64,000 bases of DNA from Pseudomonadales bacterium (lineage in GTDB: Bacteria > Pseudomonadota > Gammaproteobacteria > Pseudomonadales > UBA5518). The position numbers were made by a program, and so were the translations under genes. Below are positions 18,301-25,941 of the stretch, piece after piece. The stretch lies in contig JACKOP010000002.1 in the NCBI GenBank assembly GCA_024234165.1, positions 248,001 through 312,000 of the forward strand, read 5' to 3'. Below the pieces are notes generated by a model, which was not told where the DNA came from, searched no databases, and worked only from the letters and a program-made list of their open reading frames with translations. The number at the start of each line of letters is the position of its first letter. Position 1 is the stretch's first letter.

Positions 18301-18578
18301 CCATGTCGGCATGAATGCCGACCTACGAACCGACAGATGCCGATGCAAATTCATGCCGGCATGAATGCCGACCTGCGAACCGACTGATGCCGATGCAGAT
18401 CCATGCCGGCATGAATGCCGACCTGCGAACCGACTGATGCCGATGCAGATCCATGCCGGCATGAATGCCGACCTGGGAACCGACAGATGCCGATGCAGAT
18501 CCATGCCGGCATGAATGCCGACCTACGAACCGACAGATGCCGATGCAGATCCATGCCGGCATGAATGCCGACCTGCGA
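18301..18578. repeat. 50-bp tandem repeat array
   Basis: Five full units of exactly 50 bp and one partial unit lie head to tail. Each starts CCATGCCGGCATGAATGCCG and carries the palindrome GGCAT-GA-ATGCC, then ACCTGCGAACCGAC and GATGCCGATGCAGAT. Units differ at a few positions only. There are no variable spacers, so it is not a CRISPR array. The same palindromic core occurs at 34059-34190. With copy B it occupies most of the 540-base gap between the P450 and Bax-inhibitor genes; a GTCGGGCTTCAGCCCGAC inverted repeat follows. Confidence 0.9.
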
Positions 18579-18703
18579 ATACGGGCTGACGTGGGTCGGG
18601 CTTCAGCCCGACGGATGTTCCGGGTGGGCGCTTGCCTCTGGTTCTAATCCTGCGCGCAAATGACTACACTCCCCCCGTCAATCTCCCAGGAGCTGTAACG
18701 ACG

Positions 18704-19360
18704 ATGGCCATCACCGACATTCGCCGCAGCACGAGCACCGCTCTGGATCCCGGAGCGGTGAAGGTTCTGCGCAATACCTACATGCTGCTCGCGATGACGC
18801 TGCTGTTCAGTGCGCTGACGGCGAGCGTCGCGATGGCGCTGGGGGTCCCGTACCTCGGGCTGTGGACGCTGCTGCCCTATTTCGTGCTGCTGTTCCTGGT
18901 CGAAAGGAACAAGAACTCGGCGCAGGGCCTGTTGTGGGTGTTCGCACTGACCGGCTGGCTCGGCTTCACGCTCGGCCCGATCCTGAGCCACTACATCGGC
19001 ATCTCCGGCTTCGAACCGGTACTGCTCGCGCTCGGGGGCACCGCGCTGGTCTTCTTCGGGCTTTCGGGCTGGGTGCTCGCGACCCGCAAGGACTTCGGCT
19101 TCGCGACCGGATTTCTGGGCGTCGGCATGCTGGTCGCGTTCGTGGCGGCGATCGCGAACCATTTCCTGCAGATCCACGCACTGTCGCTCGTGATCAGTTG
19201 CATGTTCATGTTCCTGTCGTCGGGTCTGATCCTGTGGCAGACCAGCCAGATCATCCACGGCGGCGAGCGCAACTACATCTCCGCGACCGTGACGCTCTAT
19301 GTGATGGTCTACAACCTGTTCTCGGTGCTGCTTGGCCTGCTCGGCGGCAGCAACGAATGA
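18704..19360 (+). CDS. Bax inhibitor-1/YccA family membrane protein
   Basis: The 218-residue protein has seven hydrophobic segments and the family pattern. It opens with a cytoplasmic N-terminus up to VLRNTYMLLAMTLLFSALTA and ends with the aspartate-poor tail IHGGERNYISATVTLYVMVY. E. coli YccA binds the FtsH protease and modulates its action on membrane proteins; a similar role is plausible here. The start MAITDIRR follows AGGAG at 11 bases. A longer upstream reading lacks a ribosome site. A strong terminator follows. Confidence 0.88.
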   Translation: MAITDIRRSTSTALDPGAVKVLRNTYMLLAMTLLFSALTASVAMALGVPYLGLWTLLPYFVLLFLVERNKNSAQGLLWVFALTGWLGFTLGPILSHYIGISGFEPVLLALGGTALVFFGLSGWVLATRKDFGFATGFLGVGMLVAFVAAIANHFLQIHALSLVISCMFMFLSSGLILWQTSQIIHGGERNYISATVTLYVMVYNLFSVLLGLLGGSNE

Positions 19361-19383
19361 GCCGTGAACACTTCCGGACCGGA

Positions 19384-19410
19384 CGGCCCCTGCGAGGGGC
19401 CGTTTCGTTT
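19384..19410 (+). terminator. Rho-independent terminator
   Basis: CGGCCCC-TGCGA-GGGGCCG is followed by TTTCGTTT. It ends the YccA-like gene and lies only 8 bases before the tusD start, leaving little room for a separate promoter. It may act as a partial terminator or attenuator for the tus genes. Confidence 0.85.
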
Positions 19411-19418
19411 GTGCGCAG

Positions 19419-19811
19419 ATGATCTTTGCCCTGCTCGTCCACGACGCCCCGGTCGGCCGGCATTCGAGCCAGGCCGCGTACCGTTTTGCACACGAGCTGC
19501 TCGCGTCCGGGCACGCACTGTTTCGCGTGTTCTTCTTTGCAGACGGGGTGCACAACAGCACGCGACTGAACATCAGCCAGGGCAACGAGACCGACCTGCC
19601 GTTGCTGTGGAGCCGGCTTGCTGCGGAGCACGGCGTGGATCTGGTGAGCTGCGTCGGCTCGGCACTTCGCCGTGGCATCATCGACCCGGTGCAGGCGCGC
19701 CAGCACGGCATCGACGCCGCGAGCCTTCGCGAAGGTTTCGAACTGTCGGGGCTGGGTCAACTGGTCGAGGCGAGCATCCGTTGTGACCGCATCGTGGTGT
19801 TCGGCGGATGA
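19419..19811 (+). CDS. tusD: Sulfurtransferase TusD (DsrE-like)
   Basis: A 130-residue protein with the active cysteine at C78 in LVSCVGSALRRGI, the same number as E. coli TusD. TusD, with TusC and TusB, forms the hexamer that relays persulfide sulfur from TusA to TusE for 2-thiolation of U34 in Lys, Glu and Gln tRNAs. DsrEFH of sulfur oxidisers is the homologous alternative, but no dsr genes are nearby. No good ribosome site is seen. It overlaps tusC by four bases. Confidence 0.93.
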   Translation: MIFALLVHDAPVGRHSSQAAYRFAHELLASGHALFRVFFFADGVHNSTRLNISQGNETDLPLLWSRLAAEHGVDLVSCVGSALRRGIIDPVQARQHGIDAASLREGFELSGLGQLVEASIRCDRIVVFGG

Positions 19812-20179
19812 CCACGACCACGCCTGATCGCAGCGTGCTGGTCGTATGCCGCAGCGCACCGTATGGCGGTTCGCGGGCGCACGACGCAATCGACCTCGCG
19901 ATGGCATTCGCGGCCTTCGATCAGCCGGTGACCCTGCTCTTCCTCGGTGAGGGCGTATTCACACTCTCAGCCGCACAGCAGCCACCGGCGGGCACGCGCC
20001 ACCTCGGCAAGCTGCTCGGCACGCTGGCCGACTACGGTATCGAGGACGTTTACGTCGACGCAGCAGCCCTTGCCACACGCGGACTCGATGCCTGCTCGCT
20101 GGAACTCGCGGCCACACCCGCGCACGAGATCACGCTGCGCGAACTGTTCACCACTCACCAGCGTGTGATCACTGTCTGA
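19808..20179 (+). CDS. tusC: Sulfurtransferase subunit TusC (DsrF-like)
   Basis: The 123-residue protein has the DsrE/F-like fold (VVCRSAPYGGSRAHDAIDLA at the N-terminus, TLLFLGEGVF near residue 42). It is a structural partner of TusD and TusB in the TusBCD complex. Its ATG overlaps the tusD stop (ATGA), and tusB begins 7 bases after its own stop, which indicates translational coupling. Confidence 0.92.
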   Translation: MTTTTPDRSVLVVCRSAPYGGSRAHDAIDLAMAFAAFDQPVTLLFLGEGVFTLSAAQQPPAGTRHLGKLLGTLADYGIEDVYVDAAALATRGLDACSLELAATPAHEITLRELFTTHQRVITV

Positions 20180-20186
20180 AGTAACG

Positions 20187-20486
20187 ATGACGCTGCATAT
20201 CCTGTTCGAATCACCGTTCACCGGGCACTGTCTCGACGAGTGCCGGCGCGTGGTGCAGAGCGGCGACGCGCTGCTGCTCGTGGGCAACGGGGTCTACGCG
20301 CTGCTTGGGGCACAGGCAGCGATACTCACCGCGCTGCGCGCCGCCGGAGTCGAGGTGTGCGCACTCGCCGAGGACTGCGCCGCACGCGGCATCGACGTGC
20401 ACGCCACGGACGGCGTCACGACACTCGACTACGCTGGCTTCGTCGACCTCGCGCTGGCGCACGAACGCAGCGCATCGTGGTTCTGA
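20187..20486 (+). CDS. tusB: Sulfurtransferase subunit TusB (DsrH-like)
   Basis: A 99-residue DsrH-family protein (MTLHILFESPF at the start, LLLVGNGVYALL in the middle). It is the third member of the TusBCD sulfur-relay complex in the cytoplasm. The genes on both sides are spaced by 1-7 bases, so it belongs to the same transcript. It was assigned by position and family pattern, as this subunit is the least conserved. Confidence 0.9.
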   Translation: MTLHILFESPFTGHCLDECRRVVQSGDALLLVGNGVYALLGAQAAILTALRAAGVEVCALAEDCAARGIDVHATDGVTTLDYAGFVDLALAHERSASWF

Positions 20487-20487
20487 G

Positions 20488-20802
20488 ATGTCGCTTCCCG
20501 CGCTCGATGCGCACGGCTTTCTGCTCGATCGTGACACCTGGAACAAGGACGTCGCCCGGGAGCTCGCGGCAGAAGAAGGCGTGAGGCTGACGCCAGCACA
20601 CTGGGAGATCCTGTACCTGCTGCGTGAATACCATGTGACGCATGAACACGCACCGGCGATGCGGGCGCTGGTCGGTCTGGTGCGCCGCCGTCTCGGGCAC
20701 GACAAGGGCAGCAGCCTGTACCTGTTGCAACTGTTTCCGGGCAGCCCGGCACGCATCGCGACACGCATCGCCGGGTTGCCAAAACCGGAGCATTGCCTTT
20801 GA
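20488..20802 (+). CDS. tusE: Sulfurtransferase TusE (DsrC family)
   Basis: A 104-residue DsrC-fold protein with the essential penultimate cysteine C103 in the C-terminal arm (LPKPEHCL). The second arm cysteine of true DsrC proteins is absent, so this is TusE, which passes sulfur from TusBCD to MnmA for tRNA 2-thiolation. N-terminal LDAHGFLLDRDTWNKDVA is typical. The start lies one base after tusB. Its stop overlaps the start of trmA. Confidence 0.93.
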   Translation: MSLPALDAHGFLLDRDTWNKDVARELAAEEGVRLTPAHWEILYLLREYHVTHEHAPAMRALVGLVRRRLGHDKGSSLYLLQLFPGSPARIATRIAGLPKPEHCL

Positions 20803-21890
20803 ACACGCAGGCTGCGTATACACAGCAGCTCGACGCCAAGATCGCGACACTGCATGAGCTGCTTGCAGGACTCGACACTCCGGAGCCCGAAGTCTTCGGC
20901 TCTGCACACCGCCATTACCGCCAGCGTGCGGAATTCCGCTTCTGGCATGCCGGAGCCGACGGCTTCTACGCGATGTTCGATCCGGCCACACCACGCGAGC
21001 CGGTACGCGTCGACTCATTCCCGGCGGCATCGCAGCGCATCAACGCACTGATGGTGTCACTGCGCGGCGCGGTACTGGCTTCGCCGGAGCTGAAATCCGG
21101 ACTGTTCCAGGTCGAGTTCCTCGATACGCTGGCCGGAGAAACCCTGCTGACCCTGATCTACCACCGCCGGCTCGACGTGGCGTGGGAGGCGGCGGCCGGT
21201 GTACTGGCCAGGTGCCTCGACGTGCGCATCGTGGGGCGCTCGCGCAAGCAGCGCATCACGGTCGGCGAGGATTTCGTGACCGAACGCCTGCAGCTCGACG
21301 GGCGCGAGTTCGTGTTGCGTCAACCCGAGGGTTGTTTCACGCAACCGAACGCCGAGGTCAACCGGTCGATGCTCGCGTGGGCGCGAGCTGCGTGCGTGCA
21401 AAACGACGGCGGACTGGTCGAGCTCTATTGCGGCATCGGCAACTTCACGGTTGCCGTCGCGGAACACTTCGAGAACGTGCTCGCTACCGAGATCAACAAG
21501 GTTGCGATCGCTGCGGCAACGCACAATCTTGCTGCAAACGGCATCGACAACACCTTCATCGCTCGACTTTCCAGCGAGGAGACTGCGGCCGCACTGGCGC
21601 GTACGCGGCCGTTCCGTCGCCTGCAGGGTTTCGATCTGGACGATTTCGCGGCGCGCACTGTGCTGGTCGACCCGCCACGCGCAGGGCTCGATCCACGCAC
21701 ACTGGCGCTGGTCGCAGGTTTCGACAGGATCATCTACATCTCGTGCAATCCGCACACCTTGCAGCAGAACCTGTGGGCGCTGGCGGGTACGCACCGCATC
21801 GAACGCTTCGCGGCATTCGACCAGTTTCCGTACACCCCGCACCTCGAGTGCGGCGTGAGTCTGGGTCGCCGTACCGCGCCGGTTCAGTAG
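20799..21890 (+). CDS. trmA: tRNA (uracil-5-)-methyltransferase
   Basis: About 363 residues. It methylates U54 in the T-loop of tRNA (and U341 of tmRNA in E. coli). The catalytic cysteine sits in ISCNP near the C-terminus, with SAM-binding ELYCGIGNFTVAVA and the family motif CFTQPN. HYRQRAEFRFWH near the N-terminus is diagnostic for TrmA rather than RumA/RlmD. Only TTG starts are available. The TTG that overlaps the tusE stop (TTGA) has GGAG at a good distance and is preferred over one two codons upstream. It overlaps the convergent gene at 21884 by seven bases. Confidence 0.93.
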   Translation: MNTQAAYTQQLDAKIATLHELLAGLDTPEPEVFGSAHRHYRQRAEFRFWHAGADGFYAMFDPATPREPVRVDSFPAASQRINALMVSLRGAVLASPELKSGLFQVEFLDTLAGETLLTLIYHRRLDVAWEAAAGVLARCLDVRIVGRSRKQRITVGEDFVTERLQLDGREFVLRQPEGCFTQPNAEVNRSMLAWARAACVQNDGGLVELYCGIGNFTVAVAEHFENVLATEINKVAIAAATHNLAANGIDNTFIARLSSEETAAALARTRPFRRLQGFDLDDFAARTVLVDPPRAGLDPRTLALVAGFDRIIYISCNPHTLQQNLWALAGTHRIERFAAFDQFPYTPHLECGVSLGRRTAPVQ

Positions 21891-22783
21891 ACCGCGAGTC
21901 CGTGCTTCAGCAAACGCCGCGGCAGCACATCGTCGAGGCGCGAGAGATCCTCGTGGTCAATCTCGAGCAACTTCAGCCCGTGACGCTCGTAGACCGCCTT
22001 CTTTTCCAGCTTCGCACCGAGTTGTCCGGGTGCCGACTCGTCTCCCCAGTACTCGATATAGAGGTGCAGCGACGGCAGGTAGAAATCACTGCGGTAGTCA
22101 CCTTCGACCGGCAAACGGCGCCCGCAGGCGTGCGCGATCTCGGACATGTACAACCAGTGACAGATCATCAGCGCCGCCTTGCTGTACAGCACATGACCGT
22201 CGAGCGCCCGTAACCCCTTGCCTCCCTCGACGCGGATCTCGCGTTCCGGATCACCGAACAGGTCTCCCTCGGTAGCCTCGCCGAGGTGCTCGTAGGCGTG
22301 GATGATGCGCAGGTTGTCGGTCAACACCGGATTGCCGCTCAGCGTCGCCGGCCAGCGCACATAGGGCACACCGGTATCCGGATACTCTTCCTGCACTCCA
22401 CCGAGCAGCTTGCCGCGCGCTGTGAGCTCCCACCCCTTGACGCCCTTGCAGATCCAGCCCAGTTCGAGCAGCAACAGATTGGTCTGGCGCGCCGACAATC
22501 CGACGCGCAAGCCCAGGGCAGCGGCGGTCAGCAGCGCGTGCTCGACACCGGTGCGGAACAGACGATGCTCCAGCACCTGTTCGGGCCAGCCGATGTAGGT
22601 ACCGAAGCGCTCGCTGTTCAGATACTTCCCGCCCTCGAATTCCCCCTTGCGCGTGAGCCGCCACTGCTCTCCATGGCGCACGATCCAGCCATTCTCGGCC
22701 AGCAATGCGAACAGTTCCCGACTGGGTATATTGAGGCGACGTGCGAGCGCTGATCCGGACAGGTATTGGTCGGTCTGTTGCAC
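21884..22783 (-). CDS. Unknown protein with winged-helix-like N-terminus and nuclease-like C-terminus
   Basis: A 299-residue protein of unknown function. Two similar helical segments occur early (RLNIPSRELFALLAENGWI and LSARQTNLLLLELGWICKG); each is followed by a beta-turn segment (WRLTRKGE, WELTARGK), which looks like two winged-helix or DNA-binding modules. The C-terminus has SDFYLPSLHLYIEYWG, then YERHGLKLLEIDHEDL, which fits a PD-(D/E)xK-type nuclease core (D, E, then K upstream of YE). The start is GTG with GGAG 11 bases before. A DNA-processing role is inference. A pair of DnaA-box-like sequences lies directly upstream. Confidence 0.65.
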   Translation of the reverse strand: MQQTDQYLSGSALARRLNIPSRELFALLAENGWIVRHGEQWRLTRKGEFEGGKYLNSERFGTYIGWPEQVLEHRLFRTGVEHALLTAAALGLRVGLSARQTNLLLLELGWICKGVKGWELTARGKLLGGVQEEYPDTGVPYVRWPATLSGNPVLTDNLRIIHAYEHLGEATEGDLFGDPEREIRVEGGKGLRALDGHVLYSKAALMICHWLYMSEIAHACGRRLPVEGDYRSDFYLPSLHLYIEYWGDESAPGQLGAKLEKKAVYERHGLKLLEIDHEDLSRLDDVLPRRLLKHGLAVY

Positions 22784-22800
22784 CGTTTTCAGCTCTCCAG

Positions 22801-22823
22801 TTGTCCACAGATTCTGTGGATAA
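22801..22823. promoter_or_regulatory. Inverted pair of DnaA-box-like sites
   Basis: TTGTCCACA and the reverse complement of TTATCCACA (a perfect consensus DnaA box) face each other with a five-base gap. They are followed to the right by an unusually AT-rich stretch (about 22890-22970). The position suggests DnaA-linked control of the gene at 21884, or chance. Confidence 0.4.
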
Positions 22824-23033
22824 GTCTGGGCACAAGTTCTGAGTATGGGGCGCCGTGCCGCATGGTCGCTGGGTTTGCCTCAGATTGATCAAATAATAAT
22901 CAAATCTAGTTTTTCTTTTTATTATCAGTATGTTACATCGTTTTTCTAATGTGTATTTTCAGCTAGACGTCGCATTTGTGAAGTTTCAACGTCGCATGTT
23001 GACTCACCTGCCGCAATGTGCATAACAGTCGGC

Positions 23034-23666
23034 TCAGGTGTTTGCCGCAAGCGTTGCGGCGTAGCGTTGCGCCAACGCACGGTAAAGCGCCACCTCGTAG
23101 TCCGGGCGTCCGGCATCGAGTGTACCGAGCAACTCGTAAAGGTGTTCGTTGTCCTCGCGACCCTGCCAGGACTTACGATAAGTGCCCTGCTGGTAGCCGT
23201 GATCCTGACGGAAGAAATTCAGTACGTTCTTGCCGACGTAGGCGACGAAGAGTTCATCGAGGTTCATTTCGGCAGCCTGCAGCAGCGACCAGAAATGACC
23301 GATCGCGAAACGGCGTTCGACCAGAGCGCTGGCGGCGAGCGCCTCGACCGCTTCGCACAGCTCCAGCGAGCGAGGCGACTCGGCACGCAGTTCCTCGAGC
23401 ATTGCTGCGGCGATCGTGGTCGGCGTGTTGCTGCCATCGAAGCGCATGCTCATCCCGAAATGCCAGATATCGACGATCTCGAGTCGCACATGTTCCCAGG
23501 CCGGCTGCTGGTGCTTCCACCACTTGTAGCCGTAGTGCTCGATGAGTTCGCCGCACTCGATCCACAGCGCGCGATACCATGCAAAACGCTGTGCGATCCA
23601 GTCCGGATGGACCTTGCGGTTCATGCGGTCCTGCATTTCGAGCATCGTCGTCAACTGTTGCAGCAT
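23034..23666 (-). CDS. Dimeric all-alpha dUTPase (MazG-like)
   Basis: A 210-residue protein of the dimeric dUTPase/dCTPase superfamily. It has WYRALWIECGELIEHYGYKW (metal-binding acidic residues E and E in the first helix pair) followed by LEIVDIWHFGMSM. Such enzymes hydrolyse dUTP to dUMP and pyrophosphate, keeping uracil out of DNA. They are unrelated to the common trimeric Dut. The start MLQQLTTMLEMQD was chosen because it has AGGA upstream and matches the family N-terminus. It is divergent from imuA. Confidence 0.85.
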   Translation of the reverse strand: MLQQLTTMLEMQDRMNRKVHPDWIAQRFAWYRALWIECGELIEHYGYKWWKHQQPAWEHVRLEIVDIWHFGMSMRFDGSNTPTTIAAAMLEELRAESPRSLELCEAVEALAASALVERRFAIGHFWSLLQAAEMNLDELFVAYVGKNVLNFFRQDHGYQQGTYRKSWQGREDNEHLYELLGTLDAGRPDYEVALYRALAQRYAATLAANT

Positions 23667-23748
23667 CAGCGCAAATCCTGTTTGCAAAGACTGGTACCCA
23701 AGCGCGCAGGAAATGCTAGCACAGGGCTTGTCGCAGGCAGGCATCGGC

Positions 23749-23777
23749 TTGCCTATATTGCTGTATTTTTATACAGT
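23749..23777 (+). promoter_or_regulatory. LexA-controlled promoter of imuA-imuB
   Basis: A near-consensus LexA box CTGTATTTTTATACAG (23761-23776, CTGT-N8-ACAG) overlaps a possible -10 hexamer TACAGT (23772-23777). A -35-like TTGCCT lies 17 bases upstream (23749-23754). The imuA start is 8 bases beyond. LexA bound here would block RNA polymerase, giving DNA-damage induction. Confidence 0.88.
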
Positions 23778-23784
23778 ATTAGCC

Positions 23785-24441
23785 ATGAATCCTCTGCTCC
23801 AGGCACTGCTCGCCCGTCCCGACGTGTGGCAGGCGTCGCACCCCCGCCCGTCCGATCCGGAGCCGACGGGCGCAACGGTGCTGCCCAGCGGTCACGCCTC
23901 ACTCGATGCGGTGCTGTACCGCGGCGGCTGGCCGCGTGCGGCACTCACCGAACTGCTGGGCAGCACCTGGGGTATCGGCGAGATCCAGCTCCTCGCACCA
24001 CTGCTGGCACGTTGCAGCAGCGGAACACGGCGACTGTTCTTTCTGGATCCACCTCACCTGCCGTATGCACCGGCGCTGTCCACGCACGGCATCCGGCTGG
24101 AAGCTGCACTGCTGGTGCAGTCTGGATCCGGCAACGACGCATTGTGGTGCGCAGAACAGATCCTGCGCTCCGGAGCGGCATCGTGCCTGCTGGCATGGCT
24201 GCCCGAGGCGCGACTCGCGAATTACGCCACCCTGCGCCGACTGCAGCTTGCCGCGCAGGCCGGCGATGTCACAGCGTTCATGTTCCGGCCACCACGGGCG
24301 GCGCGCGAACCCTCACCGGCCGCACTGCGGATCACGCTGCGTGCCGCCGGCGCACATCTCGAACTCGCCATCCTGAAGCAACGCGGCGGACGATCCGGGC
24401 AGCAGCTCGTGCTCGCACGTGATGCGGCGCTGCTGCAATGA
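23785..24441 (+). CDS. imuA: ImuA, RecA-like SOS mutagenesis accessory protein
   Basis: A 218-residue RecA-fold protein lacking a complete Walker A motif, with the family N-terminus ending in LPSGHASLDAVLYRGGWPRAAL and ELLGSTWGIGEIQLLAPLL. ImuA works with ImuB and the polymerase DnaE2 in translesion synthesis and damage-induced mutagenesis. The LexA box immediately upstream and imuB seven bases downstream support the call. No dnaE2 follows, unlike the usual three-gene cassette. Confidence 0.9.
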   Translation: MNPLLQALLARPDVWQASHPRPSDPEPTGATVLPSGHASLDAVLYRGGWPRAALTELLGSTWGIGEIQLLAPLLARCSSGTRRLFFLDPPHLPYAPALSTHGIRLEAALLVQSGSGNDALWCAEQILRSGAASCLLAWLPEARLANYATLRRLQLAAQAGDVTAFMFRPPRAAREPSPAALRITLRAAGAHLELAILKQRGGRSGQQLVLARDAALLQ

Positions 24442-24448
24442 GGTGCAC

Positions 24449-25912
24449 ATGCTCTGGCTGCACCTCGAATTTCCACTGCTGGCACTCGAGCTCTTCACAC
24501 GCGATCTTCCCGCGGACGAACGCCCGCTGGCCGTGGTCGAACAGCAACGCGTGCTGTGCCACGACGCTCGCGCAGGCACCTGCGGAGTCCGCGCAGGAAT
24601 CTCGATCAGTACCGCACGGGCGCTGTGCCCCTCATTGCGCACCATCGAGCACCAGCCCACACACGAAGCGGCAGCATTGCTCGAGCTGGCCGACTGGAGT
24701 CACCGTTTCACCTCGCTGTCGAGTCGTGTCCCACCCACCGGACTGCTGCTCGAAGTGGGCGCCAGTCTGCGCCTGTTCGGTGGCCCTGCGTCATTGCTGC
24801 AGCAGGTGGAGGAGCAACTGCGCGAGCGCGGCTACACGCACCGCAGCGGCCTTGCACCAACTCCGGCCGGTGCCGGATTGCTGGCACGTGCGCAGCCCTG
24901 CAGCCACGTCGACATTCCGCACTGGTGCGTGAACGGCGATCTCGCGGCTTTCCGCACCTGTCTGGATGCGTTGCCACTGGGGCTGCTCGAGCTGGCGGAA
25001 TCGCAACACCAGCGCCTGCGCAGAATGGGTTTCAAGCGCATCGGCGAACTTCTCGCGCTACCGCGTGCAGCGCTCGGCAAACGCTTCGGGAACGAATTCC
25101 TGCAGCGTCTGGCACGTCTTGCAGGAGAACTCGCCGACCCGCGACCAGCGCACCGTCCTCGTGAGTTCTTTCTTGCCGAGCGCGCGTTCCCCGAGCCGCT
25201 GCACCACTGCGCGGCGCTGCTGTTTCCGATGCAGCGCATGCTGCGCGAACTCGGCGACTTTCTCGAACGTCGCCAGGCCCACTGCCAACGCCTGCTGTGG
25301 CAACTGCGTGACGGCTCGGGCCAGACGCTGGAGCTCGCACTCGCCTGTTCGCTGCAACGGCACGATCACGCCGCCCTTCTCGAGCTCACGCGCCTGCGAC
25401 TCGACAGCGTACGCTTCGCCGGGACGGTGGAATCGCTGACCCTGTCGTGTCGGGATTTCGTGCCCACACCGCAGCACAACGCCACACTGTTCGGTGCAGC
25501 CGGGCAAAACGAAACTCATGCGGCGCTTGCCGCACTGCTCGATCGGCTCGCACTGCGATTGGGAGAGAAGCACGTCATCGGGCTTGGTCTCGCTGACGCC
25601 CATCTGCCGGAACTGGCATGGTGCGCCGCACACCAGGGCAACAGCGTCCACTCCGCATCGCCACCGCCCGGACAACGCCCAACGTGGTTGCTGTACGAAC
25701 CGCAACCACTGGCTGGCGACACTCGCGACCTGCGTTGCGATGGTCGCCGGCTGCAACTGCTGCGCGGACCTGAACGCATCGAGACCGGGTGGTGGAGCAG
25801 GGAAGCGCGTCGTGATTACTTCGTCGCCCGGCGCGAGCACGACGGCGCACTGTGCTGGATATTCCGCGACTGCAGGAACCAGCGCTGGTTCCTGCAGGGT
25901 TTCTTCGGCTGA
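24449..25912 (+). CDS. imuB: ImuB, Y-family polymerase-like mutasome hub
   Basis: A 487-residue member of the Y-family polymerase fold. The catalytic acidic residues are lost: the first motif reads WLHLEFPLLALE where active enzymes have aspartates, and the second reads LEVGASLRLFGG. ImuB therefore acts as an adaptor linking DnaE2, ImuA and the beta clamp. PQHNATLF (before residue 355) could be a degenerate clamp-binding peptide. The start follows AGGTG and lies seven bases after imuA. No polymerase gene follows; the next gene is a convergent kinase. Confidence 0.9.
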   Translation: MLWLHLEFPLLALELFTRDLPADERPLAVVEQQRVLCHDARAGTCGVRAGISISTARALCPSLRTIEHQPTHEAAALLELADWSHRFTSLSSRVPPTGLLLEVGASLRLFGGPASLLQQVEEQLRERGYTHRSGLAPTPAGAGLLARAQPCSHVDIPHWCVNGDLAAFRTCLDALPLGLLELAESQHQRLRRMGFKRIGELLALPRAALGKRFGNEFLQRLARLAGELADPRPAHRPREFFLAERAFPEPLHHCAALLFPMQRMLRELGDFLERRQAHCQRLLWQLRDGSGQTLELALACSLQRHDHAALLELTRLRLDSVRFAGTVESLTLSCRDFVPTPQHNATLFGAAGQNETHAALAALLDRLALRLGEKHVIGLGLADAHLPELAWCAAHQGNSVHSASPPPGQRPTWLLYEPQPLAGDTRDLRCDGRRLQLLRGPERIETGWWSREARRDYFVARREHDGALCWIFRDCRNQRWFLQGFFG

Positions 25913-25941
25913 GCTCGAACGCGCATCGTTGCCCCATGCAC

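Noticed and set aside
18301..18578. Repeat array considered as CRISPR
   Set aside because: The units are fully tandem with nearly identical sequence over all 50 bp. No variable spacers and no cas genes are present.
19419..20802. Dissimilatory sulfur-oxidation dsrEFH-dsrC genes
   Set aside because: The DsrC-like protein lacks the second arm cysteine, and no dsrAB or related genes are present; trmA follows, so the tRNA thiolation role fits better.
22801..22975. Chromosomal replication origin
   Set aside because: Only two DnaA boxes are seen, and none of the usual neighbours (dnaA, dnaN, rpmH, mnmG) is in the window.
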